The notes under the pieces were generated by a model. The model saw only the letters and a list, made by a program, of their open reading frames with translations. It had not been told where the DNA came from and did not search any database. From Hysterium pulicare CBS 123377 (lineage: Eukaryota > Ascomycota > Dothideomycetes > Hysteriales > Hysteriaceae), in NCBI GenBank assembly GCA_000467715.1, contig AJFK01000686.1:34812-98811 (forward strand): a stretch of DNA of 64,000 nucleotides. The letters are read 5' to 3'. Of this stretch, positions 10,715 through 22,905 are shown in pieces (position 1 is the stretch's first letter; every line of letters starts with the position of its first letter). Both the position numbers and the translations under genes were made by a program.

Positions 10715-12147
10715 TGTAGCGAACAGCGATAGAAACGATAGAGTGATATGTATGTAGAAAAATCTTAGTAAAAATGCCTCAATAGCGAGAGCTGAGGTGG
10801 TGAAAATGCGTATTGATGTTTGTAGGAAGAGTGAATGAGTTATAATTGACATTGTAACGCGTACACCAGTAGTAAAGGAAGGGGTCGTCTGAAACTCGGG
10901 TCATCCAAGAGCTTCCCACTGGTTGTGCGGAAGCCACGATGGTAGGTTGAAGGACTGTTCCAAAAGGTCAGTTCACGTAGCAACGATTTCATGCTTACAC
11001 GGTGTATTGTAATACATACTACTATAACATACTTCTAGTATGTATCAAATACTTCAGGTATGACAGAAAGAGGCTCTAAATTTTCCGTCTCTCCGGCCTG
11101 TGTTGAGGAGACTCAGATTCGTAAACATCCCTGCCCAGAACGGACTTGGCCTCTGGGAAAGCCCTCAAAACAATATTTCTCGCGCCTTCCTCATGCTATC
11201 ACAACACAAATAGCTGAGGTTCAAGGTGAGGTATATTCGGCCGCTGAGAAACATGATGGAAGACAACCAGAAGTTTCTGGAGATGATCCATCGTCACCTG
11301 GGTAGTAATCGAAGAAGAAGTGAAGCCCATAATCAGGTGACAGGTTCGCCGTTGCACTCAGTGCTTCTTCAACATAGTTGAACAATTCCAGAATGTCATT
11401 GTCAGCGAGTTTGAACTTCTTTCCATCTCGTCGACATTCAATTGGGTGAGATGCAAGGCCTGTGAAGGTTGTGTTATTCGAGGAATGAGGTTGAGATGTT
11501 AGAGACGTCATGCATAGACCTTTCCTAAACAGGATAAGCCGGTTCTCGGTCTAGCGTCACTGGCAGAGCCGACTACTTAGGTAATCTTCTTAATGCAGAG
11601 TGAGGATTATATCAGAAGTGATCAAAGTAGGGTCATCTATGTGGATTTTAACTATATGCAGTTCAATTGCCTATATTCAAAATCTACAAATACCTGTCTT
11701 GTATTAATTTAGAAGCCTTCCAGGGCTGTGCCCTTGAAGATCGAATATTCTTCTTGCGCTCCATCGCCTTTGTCAATTTGTGCCGTAATTGAAAGGCTCT
11801 GGTATCTCAAGAATCGAAGACTGTCAAGCTATCTTTGAGAAAACTCGCTACCCTCTTTGATCGAACGATATAGTGAGTTTGCTCCGAAATTCCAGTGAGT
11901 ATATGTAACTTGGATTCTGGTACCCTTGATATTGAAGTAGACTAATATAATGTGGACAGAAAAGTACAAACCATTAGATCCGGCGCTCTCATCAGCTAAC
12001 TGCGCTCTCACAGGCTCTCCCCCGAATCTCAAGTCTCTCATGCCGCACCATCACCGAAAAGCGTGATTAGGTACTATAAACACCACAAGAATCGTACAAT
12101 CGGACCCCGAAAAGTAGAAAAAGTATGAACCAAGAAATCTTCTTTTG
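10715..12147. other. Intergenic with two doubtful small ORFs
   Basis: Two short minus-strand frames were inspected. One at 11221-11511 (96 aa) contains DNDILELFNYVEEAL and is the more protein-like. The other, at 11829-12041 (70 aa), contains a possible intron. Neither has a recognised domain. The rest shows no coding signal. Confidence 0.35.
11221..11511 (-). CDS. Small hypothetical protein, doubtful
   Basis: 96 aa on the minus strand. The middle looks like a plausible folded segment (CRRDGKKFKLADNDILELF followed by NYVEEALSATANL), while both ends are polar. There is no signal peptide, membrane helix or recognised domain. It could be an isolated exon of a gene whose other parts I cannot find. 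It lies between paralog C and the velvet gene, both on the same strand. Confidence 0.28.
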   Translation of the reverse strand: MTSLTSQPHSSNNTTFTGLASHPIECRRDGKKFKLADNDILELFNYVEEALSATANLSPDYGLHFFFDYYPGDDGSSPETSGCLPSCFSAAEYTSP

Positions 12148-13190
12148 TCACGCAGGCGAACGCCGCCTCGTCCGACTCCTCCGTAGAGACTGTAATATTG
12201 TAAACCCATCCTCTCCTAGAAAGAAAAGGTAAAATTAGGTAAACCACAACTTATAAACTAGAAAATAGCCACCGTTTGCTTACCCGAGTCCATTCCAACG
12301 GGGGTGGAAATACTTCCGTTTCCCTCTACAATGACGGGGTTGCTATCCACAATCTGAACGCTGGAACCACCGGGAGTAAGCGGGGATTCACCAGTAGAGC
12401 TTCGAATACGAATAAGGGTCACTCTAATACGGTACGTTCCTTCCTGACGAATGACAAGGTCTGGAAAAGAGACGTAACCAACACCCCGGGCGTCTGCAGT
12501 CCCAATAGCAATTGGGACTCCGTCCATTTCTTCCTCAGTAAAAGGGTGAATGGAATCGAAACGTCGTCCAGCGAGGATTGTGTTTAATTCAGCCGCGTCG
12601 GGCGACTCATTGATGCTAGAGCCGGCGGTCAAGGTGGCCACCGCGAGAAGATTGGTCGAGTCTGCAAGGGCAGCATCATCACCTCCCGGAGTAAGACATC
12701 GAAGCCGGACTGTGACTGGAGGCTGGAGAGGAGTTCCAGACCGGACTGTTTGAGGCGGCTGGACGACAATATCCATACCGTATCGTAACTCTTCTCCGTC
12801 CAAAACCGGTTGCTGCGAAGTCGAGTTTTGGTAACTGGCGGGTTGGACTGGATAATGATCTATTTCTTCGTTTGTTCGAGTTCTCCTTACGCGATGTCTT
12901 GACCGTTCTCGGGCAAAGTCCGCTTCAACTGCTCTAGTTCCTAATCTATCAGCCGGTTGAGTTCGTCTTACGACGTCTGCCATTGAAGTTCCAACGGTGA
13001 ATGATCCTGAGTCTGTATTGGCTTGATTGGCGAGCCTAGCGGAACGTCTCAAAGATCCGCGAGTGTTAAGTTGGGAATTGGCGCGGCGCGAAGTCGACCT
13101 ACTTCCTCCCCTCGAAGTACTGCGGGCAGAGTTGAGATTTCTTCCTCGTCCTCTCCCCCTTACCATCTGATGAAGGATAAACCTGGGCAA
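12148..13190 (-). CDS. Divergent velvet-domain protein
   Basis: Predicted 324 aa. Exon 1 is 13190-12284, the intron is 12216-12283 (GTAAGC ... pyrimidine tract ... TTTCTAG) and exon 2 is 12215-12148. The velvet fold is indicated by RYGMDIVVQPPQTVRSG (the usual first strand with QPP), a PPVTVRLRC strand, and the family's signature late motif GYVSFPDLVIRQEGTYRIRV. Velvet proteins are NF-kB-like DNA-binding regulators of fungal development and secondary metabolism that act as dimers in the nucleus. This one is short and divergent. It has an RG-rich basic N-terminus (MVRGRGRGRN, then Ser/Arg-rich) and a spliced basic tail (LRRSRTRRRSP) that could be nuclear-localising. It does not match VeA, VelB, VosA or VelC closely enough for a symbol. 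MVRG at 13166 is an alternative start. Confidence 0.8.
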
Positions 13191-16100
13191 TGCTTAGCAG
13201 AATTTCGGGAGGATTGTTACACGATGCTCAGCTACCAATATAAGAAAATGAAAGGGGTCGGATAAGGAAATGAGGTAAAAGTGAGGCAAGAAAAGAAACA
13301 AAATGGAGAGCCCCAGGTGAGCATTTGGGGAGCTCCGAGTGAATGCCTGAGTCCATGAGGCAAGCATTTAGCGGGAGCTTGAAGGATGATAACAGAGATT
13401 CGACAGCGCCACGAGTCAATCCTTTCATGATCTCTTGGAATGTACCTGCTACATTGTGATAGTGATAGTAGCGTAGGCGTGGATCATAGTTGGATTAAGA
13501 GCCATTTTACAGGCCCTTTAATCTTATCATGAAAGCCTCTAAGCTGACGATAGCAGCCGACAACGGTAGCCAGTAGCGCGGGAACAATGGAGTGGTGCGG
13601 TGAGAGCAGACGTCAACATGCGTCGCAATATGCAGATCATTGTAGGGGACATCAATGCACAGCCAGGACGCAGCCCTAGGCTAAAGAGGGCAGAATCCGT
13701 CTGGGCCGCGGCCTGAAGAAGAAGATGATGGGAACAAGAGAGTGGTTGAAACTGTCGGGAGAATGAAAGGGCACAAGGCGGTTGACGAGGTGTGCATATG
13801 TTGTAACGAGCGCAGGACAGGCCGACAATGCGCTTCCTACATCGGCTGCATCAAAACCGCCGCTACCCCGGCGCCCATGTGGACGACGGGGATGGGAAGA
13901 AATAGGGGGACGTGCACTAGCGGAGCGAAGCGAAATTTCCATCTCACCTTCACTGCCCAGCCTCCGCACAGAACTGTTCTCCGCGCAAACAGTACTCCCA
14001 CTGGCACCGCGACGGGCCGGTGTCTGCTGTCGGGGAGGTGTTCGTTCGGCGATCCACCCTGCAAGCGTCGTAATTGCTTCTTGGATGTCTCCGATCGTTG
14101 GCGGCCGCTACGACGATGCTCCCCCGTCTGACGATTCGATTCGCACCCTCCCGGTTCAGAGGAGGGTTACACCTAGCGATGACTGGAAGATGCTTGCTGA
14201 AATGCCGTATGGAAGAATAGCTAGTTCCAGCGTGGAAGTGTCCCAAGCTTGCTGGTCACTAGGCCGGCCAGGAATCCGTGCTGAGTGAGGTCCTACAATT
14301 CCCATTGATATATTAGCCATGCTTTCCTCAACGACTTCAAAGCCAATCGACCACCACCACGGCGACTGCCATTGGCCAACGCTCTTTCTCCTAGAGTGGC
14401 ATGGAGTTTGAACAATGCCTTAACTCCACGCACGAAGGCTCAAGAGGGGTACAGGCGCAACAGGAAGACCGAACTCATCCGACGAACCTTTTTAGATGAA
14501 GCAGTGTCGACAGCAATGGCACCCTCTCAACAAATCGGAATCGGAGAGGCTTCTGCACAGCACAGCTATCAAACCACGGCGCTGCACTTCTAGGCACTGC
14601 ACCGAATCGCTCAGGAAACTGGCAAAGAGATAATGTCTCAGATGGTATGAAGACCTTCGGGACCAAAGCCGCGAGATTCAGGCCAAAAGCTGCTTCATGC
14701 AATCCGACTCTGCCCTCCGAGAGAAGGTTGCCTACTCGATTTTATACGCCTTTCACCTATGTTGCAGCTTCAGGAGGCCGCTTGCCCCTCTCGGTGTATC
14801 TTGCAGTAGAGTCCAAGGGCTTGCCGCCCTCCGCTATTGGTCTATACATATCTTGCTCTTTCTGATCCGTGTCCGCTGTGCTTTTCTCTCTTCTGGCAGG
14901 AATGAATCATGTGTTGAGTTGTCAGCTTGCGCGATACCCTTGTTCAGTCAGCGGCGTGTGAAGGATGGTGGCAGCCCTACATTTCGTGGCTTGCTTGCCG
15001 ACCATTTGCGTCCAAAGAACTCGAACGCAGCGGCCGGTGGCGCTGCACGATTGCCGATGCAGCCATCAAGCGAGATACAAATGGTAGCTTTCCCGGTCGC
15101 CGGTATCCCATCCTTACGGAACCTTTGCCAACCTGCAGGCCGCCACGCGCTATACCAAGGCCAGCTCCAAGGACCGGTGACTCCATGGCGTCAAATGTAC
15201 TACGACATTGCGGTCCAATGGAACTATGTCTTATTGGTCTCAGTGGAAGAAATTACTGCATTCAATGCCGCAATTGACAGCGGATCAAAAGCCTCACCAA
15301 TGCTTTTCCTGTCGAACGCTTCGAAAGTCTTAACGACCCAATAAAGTTGTCTCAACCTCAAATACGCCCGATAAAAAAAGCACCCCCGAGCTTCTCCGTC
15401 ACGCCTCTTTTAGATGCAGATTGCCGCGGGAACGGGCCATACAGCAAACATGTTCTCGGATACCAGCAGCGAGTAATTGCATATTTTAATGGCTACGCGC
15501 ATTTTCAGCGGCATGGGCCTCTCTCTCAAATCCGATTTTTCAACACTTGAACGCCTCGTCAGACCTGCAAAGGTGGCAAGTCCGTGATCGTATACAAATT
15601 AATGAGGCAATGGATGTCTCTCGATATCTACCGCCCTTGCACCGGCCACGCGGCTGAAAAATCCCAGTATCAGACTTCTCCTTCAAACTTGATTCTAATT
15701 CAACTCGTACCCACGTCTTCGTAACCATCATCACACCAGACGCGGTCAGCCATGAGCTTCCGAATTGTCCTTCCTTATTTTCTTCATCACCCGCCCACAA
15801 TACATCAAATATATACAAGTGGGCATGAAAGAGACGAATGAGAACTTCCGGAGTCGCTGTCCGCCGTATCTCCCCCAAAAGTAACATGCATGAATGCCCT
15901 TTTCGCGTCTAACTGCTGCACTCTCCCCACGAAGAGTCGAAAAGTTTCCTTACTCTTTGCGGAGGCTGACGGTCCGTCACCCAAACGACGTCGTTGCACG
16001 ATTTTCTACTCCTGCTCGGTGGATTTATGTCTCGTATCCGCCCCAACCGCTCTAGGCATTACACAAATCCACCGTGCGTTTACAGCTCCAGATAACGACT

Positions 16101-17906
16101 CCGGCTACCAAGATTCTGGAACGGCGACATTCCAGAGCTCTGGGTCAACTATGACTAATGCATCTTTTCTACTAACAATATCAGATGAAGCAGTCGTGGA
16201 TTAGTTTTGGGGCCGACTATTTAGCTGTCTGAAAAGAAGTGCGGACTCGCGTACCCTTCCGCTTCTGTCGCTACGTACATGAACTGTACTTCGGAACCCC
16301 AAATCATCGAGCTAGACCTTCGGCTTAATCCGATCTAGACGGGAAGGCCCCCATGAACACCACGTTGATAAGTCATAGCTATGGTTAGATGTCTCCGAGC
16401 TTCTGTCAGTTAGCACTTGCACAACGTTTAACCATGCGGGTGGAATAACCTAACCTGTGGACCGGTGTCTGTGGATCTTGTCAACGGAGTCAGCTGATCA
16501 TGGGCTGCGCCATGCAATCCATCTACACGCGTTGAACGATCTATGGAGAAGGCTAAGAGGCGGAATGATCACTCTTACAAAGCACGCATGGTTGACTGCA
16601 CTAATCAAAGGAAAAGACCTTCAGACCCACAACTCTGACGATAAATTCAATTACTGGTCGGTATGCCAGATTGGTTGGCGATAGTTCTGAACGCCTCTTT
16701 CTGGCTTCCCTTTGTGGAAATGTCCAAGATCCGCCGATGCTCAAACGTAGGACTGATGAGACCAGTGTTTCGGGATAATATTGATCGTAGCGTGTACCCA
16801 AAGCGAAGCGAACTACCACGAGGCGTTCGTCGTGTACAACCAGACCCTGATTTCACCGGAAGAGGCCGCGTACTTCATGGTTGGTACCTGTAAACCGCTT
16901 GCGCCTCGAATACAAGGTTTTAAAGAGTATGAACAGGATTCCCTTGGAGCAGACCATGAAGACTAGGAAGACCTCCAGAGATAACATCTCATAAACCTGC
17001 TTTTATGGTATCGCAACGGGTCAGCATTTCCACTCATAGTAAGTGAAACACGGCTTAGATGTTGCTAAACTTTGCTCCACGCGAAATATATCCCGTAAGA
17101 CATGAACGAATCACCTGATGACCTGATGCTCTCCGTTTTGACTTCCGGACCCATTTTTTCCTGAACTCAACGTCTTCAGAACTGCAGAAAACGACACTGA
17201 TGCGGTTGTGTAATGATCAGCGCAAGCAAATCGAAGAACTTGCGCAGGAACCAGATGCGACCGTGGCCGAGACCGTTCGTCATATTGCAGCTCATTCTCG
17301 GTACTATTATCGGGCTCTGTATAATACCCATTCAAGTGCCGAGAATTATCGTCAAGCAGTCATAGAACTTCTCCATCTTTACTTGCAAGTCAGGAGTGAA
17401 GCTGAATTGAAATACTCGTGAGGCAAAAACTTCTCGCTCCTTCCTCTTGAATCGAGTATATGACGTCTATATGCAGAGATGGGCGGCTGCCTTCACTCCG
17501 AAGGCCTGTTTATCATGTTGGAATACCGAATAGCAAATGCTGCACTTGCATCATGGCGAATGGTTGAAGCAGCGGTAGCCCTGCCCATGCGGTGCTTGTT
17601 ATCACCCAAACATCAGGATGGCACGAGCCACTCTACCGCAATCCGGGCTAAGCAGCATGCCGAGCCGCAACCACTCCTTTTCAAGATTAATCACGCGAAC
17701 GGACCTGCCATCTCCTTCTCCACGCCGTTGAGCCGCACTCTCTTCGCTGTATCGCAACCACTCCCTCTGCCCTGACCACCTCATCGTTCGTAAAGGCCCC
17801 GTGAAACAAAGATGCGACCAATCCTCTAGCAATGCCAGCTCTCGACCCTGTCATCCGAGTTTAGCCACGGTCCTTCCTTCCCTGTCCTCTGCCCCGCGCA
17901 ACCCAA
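13191..17906. other. Gene-poor 4.7 kb stretch
   Basis: Several mid-size frames exist, for example 13782-14288 (+), 14697-15344 (+) and 15540-15887 (-). They have low-quality composition, overlap on both strands, and show no recognisable domain, signal peptide or consistent exon pattern. The 17200-17421 plus frame is listed separately as doubtful. No terminal repeats or transposase motifs were recognised. The interval may hold decayed sequence or genes too divergent to read by eye. Confidence 0.35.
17200..17421 (+). CDS. Small hypothetical helical ORF, doubtful
   Basis: 73 aa (MRLCNDQRKQIEELAQEPD onward), charged and helical, with an aromatic segment (SRYYYRAL) and a Leu-rich end (VIELLHLYLQV). 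The frame is open a few codons upstream, so it could be the last exon of a longer gene, but I could not find a convincing donor. No family recognised. Confidence 0.28.
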   Translation: MRLCNDQRKQIEELAQEPDATVAETVRHIAAHSRYYYRALYNTHSSAENYRQAVIELLHLYLQVRSEAELKYS

Positions 17907-19790
17907 ATGGCCGTCTATATGCCAGGGATGTCCCGCCTCTTCTCACGGGCGGGTCTCCTGCGCATGATACTGTTCCTCGCCATATCCTGCATCCTCGCCG
18001 CCACTGTCTTTCTCTGGTCACGCGTCCCTCGCGATGTCAGCTCCATCGGTATCTCGCATGATTTCAAGCCACCATCGACAACGATACCGCAGAAGACGCA
18101 TCCAATTGATACGCTGATGAAGAAGGCGGATCGAGAATGGCACCGTCTGATGGCAAAAGAGACAACGGATCTCGAGTCTGCCGCGAAAGCGTATCGAGAA
18201 AGAAGGGGGCGACATCCGCCACCGGGTTTCGACAAGTGGGTCAAGTTCGCTCAGGATAACGATGCAGTTATCGTGGAGGATTTCTTCGACCAAATATACG
18301 ATGACTTGAACCCGTTCTGGGGCCTCGAACCGAAGAAGATACGGCAGCAAGCTAAGAATTTCGACTTCGTTGTCAGTGTGAGGGAGGGTAATGCGACATT
18401 CACGACTGATAAGCGGAGGCCTTGGATGGACCTGTGGCATGACCTTACTGCATCTGTGGCAGAGTGGCTCCCTGATATCGATATTCCGATAAATATCATG
18501 GACGAGAGTAGAGTGATTGTGCCGTGGGAAGACATCAACGAGTACGTCAAGGCGGAACAATTGATGAGGAAATTGGTTCCAAAACCGGAAGTGATAAGTG
18601 AGTATTCTGGTTTGAAAGAGCTGGATAAGGATCCCGGAGAGCCATTTGATCTTCAATGGATCAGAGGAGGCATATATTGGGATACTGCTCGCGTTGGTTG
18701 CGCACCAGACTCGCCCTCTCGCAAGGTGGAAGCCGCGTCGAACTTCTCTGGACCTCCACCCATGCCTTCTGGCTTTCCCAGACGTTCATACGAAGGCTAC
18801 GTGCAAAACTGGACGCAGGCCAAAGATCCATGTCTCCAACCCGAGCTTCGCGAAACCCATGGTACCTTCGTCGAACCCATCTCCCAGTCCACAACGCACT
18901 TCCTCTTCCCCCTTTTCGGCGGTTCCAAACTTCCGCTCAACAATGAGATCTTACTTCCTCCAGCCATGTACTGGACATTGGATGAATTTTATTCAGGCGG
19001 CGAGGAACACGGCGATGCTTGGTCAACGAAAAAGAACATTGTGATGTGGAGGGGAGCGGCTTCCGGCGGACGCAACAAGCTCGAGAATTGGACTCGCTTC
19101 CACCGTCACAGATTTATCTCCATGCTCAACGGCACCTCTGTTCAATTGGCCGAAACGAACCCTAATGGAGCAGGACAAGGTCCTAATTTCGTCCTTCAGA
19201 GCTACGAAACCTATCACCTTTCCGCAACACAGTACATGGATCTCGGGACCTGGCTTCACTCCATCTCCGAAGCCGCTTTTGTGAATCTCGTCTGTTTCCC
19301 TGACACGGGGGATATTCGGTGTCCTTACACAAACGCATATTACGACGTGAAAGATACAATGGTCATGCGCGAGCAATACGCATACAAGTACTTGCCCGAC
19401 CTCGACGGCAATAGTTTTTCAGGCCGGTACAGAGGATTCTTAAGATCCACCAGCCTACCCATCAAAGCAACAATCTACAGCGAATGGCACGACTCGAGAC
19501 TCGTGCCATGGCTCCACTTCGTCCCCATGGACAACTCCTTCGTCGACATCTACGGTATCCTAGATTACTTCATCGGCACAGGCATCGCTACCAAGACGGC
19601 CGACGGCAAGGCCATCGTGGAAGGCGCGCACGATGCACAAGCCGAGAAGATCGCGATGGCGGGGCAGAAGTGGGCGGAGACAGTCCTTAGGAGGGAAGAT
19701 ATGCAGATTTATGTTTTCAGGTTGTTTTTGGAGTATGCGAGGATTTGTGATGATAAGAGGGAACGGTTGGGATTTATAGGGGATTTGTGA
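17907..19790 (+). CDS. GT90 (CAP10-like) glycosyltransferase
   Basis: 627 aa, single exon. A type II topology is clear: a short basic N-terminus, one membrane anchor at about residues 18-38 (LLRMILFLAISCILAATVFL), then a luminal domain. Family signatures are VMWRGAASGGRN (nucleotide-sugar-binding region), FSGRYRGFLRSTSLPIKAT and the donor-site motif IYSEWHDSRLVPWLHFVPMD, followed by DIYGILDYFIG. These are the marks of GT90 enzymes related to the cryptococcal capsule protein Cap10p and beta-1,2-xylosyltransferase. It probably acts in the Golgi adding a sugar, xylose by family analogy, to cell-wall or secreted glycans. Length is normal for the family. The start may instead be the ATG of MPGMSRLF a few codons in. 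Confidence 0.9.
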   Translation: MAVYMPGMSRLFSRAGLLRMILFLAISCILAATVFLWSRVPRDVSSIGISHDFKPPSTTIPQKTHPIDTLMKKADREWHRLMAKETTDLESAAKAYRERRGRHPPPGFDKWVKFAQDNDAVIVEDFFDQIYDDLNPFWGLEPKKIRQQAKNFDFVVSVREGNATFTTDKRRPWMDLWHDLTASVAEWLPDIDIPINIMDESRVIVPWEDINEYVKAEQLMRKLVPKPEVISEYSGLKELDKDPGEPFDLQWIRGGIYWDTARVGCAPDSPSRKVEAASNFSGPPPMPSGFPRRSYEGYVQNWTQAKDPCLQPELRETHGTFVEPISQSTTHFLFPLFGGSKLPLNNEILLPPAMYWTLDEFYSGGEEHGDAWSTKKNIVMWRGAASGGRNKLENWTRFHRHRFISMLNGTSVQLAETNPNGAGQGPNFVLQSYETYHLSATQYMDLGTWLHSISEAAFVNLVCFPDTGDIRCPYTNAYYDVKDTMVMREQYAYKYLPDLDGNSFSGRYRGFLRSTSLPIKATIYSEWHDSRLVPWLHFVPMDNSFVDIYGILDYFIGTGIATKTADGKAIVEGAHDAQAEKIAMAGQKWAETVLRREDMQIYVFRLFLEYARICDDKRERLGFIGDL

Positions 19791-20308
19791 AGGGCTGGTA
19801 TAATGTGCTGGTAATGATGGGATGTGGATGGAGTATGGAACTGTATATATGTATTGTACTTTACGCATGTTGGATACCCAATATCTAGTAATTGAATTGA
19901 AAGGAAAGTTACTCTATTTGTTTCTCACAATAGGTGTCATAATTTATTAGATTCCAGGTTCATTTTTTCTACATATATAGCAACAGAAGCTACGCGCATG
20001 GCATTATTGATGTCCGCTGAGGACTAGACACTCCTCTAGGACCACACTACCAAGGGTCGAAATGTATGTGCGGACAGCAAAAAAAGTCACCGTTTGTGTT
20101 CATCGGCTGTATAAGGGCATAGTTTCATACTTGCAGTTGACAGCCTGAATATCCAGGCATCAATCCCAAAGTTTGCGGAGCGGAAAAAAGTGCCCCTCCA
20201 AAATTTGGTCTGCCCTGAACGCTCAACCTCGAAATACGCAACTCCAAGAAGGCAGTTTAGTCGTGCAGCATCACTCCCCCCGTAATCCTCCGCCGCATCC
20301 TACACTGC
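19791..20308. other. Intergenic, promoter of arginyl-tRNA synthetase
   Basis: No coding frame of interest. It holds the 3' UTR of the GT90 gene and the upstream region of the synthetase gene. Confidence 0.4.
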
Positions 20309-22905
20309 ATGCATTGCATTGCCAGACAGACCCCAAGGCAGATTTTCAATTCTTTCAGACGACACTTTGCGAGGCCGCTGGCGACTCACACCCCCCCTTT
20401 GACTCACCGAACGTTTACTGCGCCGCATACAAAACCCAGCATAAAGCCCATCCTCTCCACTCTCAAATCGCAAAACTACTGCAAACATTACACCATGGAG
20501 GCCCTAACCTCCACACACCACCAGGATATCACCGAAGTGACAGAAGCACTTCAGAAGCTCGGGCTAGAAAAGGTTCCAGAAGCGCCAAACACATACCCTG
20601 CGCTGAATGTGGTAGACATATACCGCTCACATATCACGGAGTTGCTATCAAAGATAAGCGATGTAGATCCCAAGATCATATATCAGTCTCTACAAAGGAC
20701 CGCGACGCTGGAAATGGGGGATCTATTACTACCCGTGCCGGCATTGAGGGTTAAGGGGAAGAAGCCTCAAGAATTGGCAAAGGAGCTTGGTGAGAAGGTA
20801 AATTCAAGCTCTTGAATACCTCTCATCTGAACTGACTTCAAATTTGGACTTGAAGGAAGCTAACAATGGCTACACATAGTTTCCCGAATCGCCTCTGCTC
20901 CAACCCCCGATTGTAAGGGATACGTATCTGTCCTTCAATTTCAAGCCCGAACCACTCACCTCTCTCGTCATCCCCTCTATTCTCAAATCCGGCCCCTCTT
21001 TCGGCTTCAATCCTAACCTAGGTCTCCGCGACCCCTCCGATTCTTCTTCCGGTCGCAAGAAGATGATTGTCGAGTTCTCCTCGCCCAATATCGCGAAACC
21101 CTTCCACGCGGGACATCTCCGAAGTACAATTATTGGAGGCTTTTTGGCGAACTTGTATGAAGCTTCGGGATGGGAGGTTGTAAGGATGAACTATTTGGGG
21201 GATTGGGGGAAGCAGTATGGAGTGCTAGCTGTGGGGTTCGATAAGTTTGGCAGTGAGGAGGAGTTGGTGAAGAATCCCATCGGCCATTTATATGACGTTT
21301 ATGTCAAGATCTCTAAGATTTCTGCAGATGAGGCAGATCAGCTGAAAACTATGAAGGCAGAGATTGCCAAGTTGCAGGAGACGGGGGAGGATACAAGCAA
21401 CTATGAGACTGCGGTGAAGAAGATTGAGGAGGAGGGTGTGGATGAGCAAGCCAGGAAATACTTCAAGAGGATGGTAGATGGAGATGCAGAGGCTCTCGCT
21501 GTCTGGAAACGCTTCCGCGATCTCTCCATCGAGAAATATAAAGCAACCTACGCCCGACTCAATATCCGCTACGACGATTACTCCGGCGAAAGTCAGGTCA
21601 AAGACGAGAGCATGGAAGATGCAGCACGTGTGATGGCCGAGAAGGGAATCACCCAGGAAGACGGAGGTGCGGTCATAGTCGACCTCACGAAATACTCCAA
21701 AAAACTCGGCAAAGCGCTCGTTAAGAAGAAAGACGGTACATCTCTCTACCTTACCCGTGACATCGGTGCCGCCTTCGAGCGTCTCGACAAATATCACTTC
21801 GACCGCATGATCTACGTCGTCGCATCCCAACAAGACCTACATCTTGCCCAACTCTTCAAGATCGAGGAGGCCATGGGGAGGAAAGATGTGGCGGAGCGGT
21901 GTCAACATATCAATTTTGGTATGGTGTTGGGCATGTCGACGAGGAAGGGAACAGCGAAGTTTCTGGATGATATTTTGAGGGATGTAGGGGATAAGATGCA
22001 TGAGGTTATGAAAGGGAATCAGAACAAGTATGAGCAGGTTGAGGATCCAGCGAAGACGGCCGATACGTTAGGGATCAGTGCGGTTATGGTGCAGGATATG
22101 AAAGGAAAGAGGTACGTCTCCCCAGTTTTCTACTATTCTTATTTCTCTCCATCATCCACCTACTCTTGGGTATGTTCGTAAATGGATGCACAGACCTAAC
22201 AATAATCACGCAGGATAAACAACTATACTTTCGATATGGACCGCATGACCTCCTTCGAAGGCGACACAGGCCCCTACCTCCAATACGCCCACGCCCGCCT
22301 CTGCTCTATCTACCGCAAAGCCAAAATCCCCATCCCAGCCCTCAATACCTCCTACACGCCCCCCCAAGAACTCCTCGCCGCAGACCTCACCCTCCTCACC
22401 GAACCCCACGCCATCGACCTCGTCCGCCAACTCGCCTCCTGGCCAGACGTCTTCATCAATACGGTGAAGACGCAGGAACCGACGACTGTGTTGACTTATC
22501 TTTTCAAAATGGCGCATGCGCTGAGTAGTAGTTATGAGCATTTGCAGGTTGTGGGGAGTGAAGAGAAGGTTATGATGGCTAGGTATGTTTTGACTTCCGT
22601 ATTTCCGCCTTTGGATCATGGGTGCTAACGTGTGGAATTCAGGATGGCGCTTTATGCGGCTGCGAGGCAGGCACTGGCGAATGGAATGAGGTTGTTGGGG
22701 TTGAACCCCGTTGACAGGTATGTTGGTTTTCGCTTTTTCATATTCTCTTTTCTGGACACGCAATGCTTGATTCAAGCTGTCTACTTTCCTCTCGCCCGCA
22801 TGTCAGTCCACTAGAAAACAGGAATCATCTCATCGCCTTCTTTTTATCAAGCATTCTTCACCGCTCATAGAAAGAAATGAAGCTAACCACGACTCTAGGA
22901 TGTAA
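20309..22905 (+). CDS. Arginyl-tRNA synthetase, possible dual start
   Basis: Class I aminoacyl-tRNA synthetase charging tRNA-Arg. Introns: 20798-20879, 22112-22213, 22583-22642 and 22718-22898. The last exon carries only three complete bases before the stop, giving the normal family end GLNPVDRM. From the internal ATG at 20495 (MEALTSTHHQ) the product is 661 aa, the usual cytosolic length. From the ATG at 20309 it is 723 aa, with a 62-residue Arg/Ser/Thr-rich, nearly acid-free presequence (MHCIARQTPRQIFNSF...) typical of mitochondrial targeting. Seen motifs: VEFSSPNIAKPFHAGHLRST (the HIGH motif as HAGH), MNYLGDWGKQYG, YLTRDIGAA, a C-terminal DALR-type anticodon domain (FDMDRMTSFEGDTGPYLQYA) and LYAAARQALANGM. 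In the large exon an inserted charged coiled segment follows the HIGH motif. Confidence 0.93.

Noticed and set aside
13782-14288. 168-aa plus-strand frame
   Set aside because: Arg/Pro/Ser-rich because of local GC content, with equally long antisense frames; no family seen.
14697-15344. 215-aa plus-strand frame
   Set aside because: Overlapped by frames of similar quality in other phases, irregular composition, no recognisable domain or splice support.
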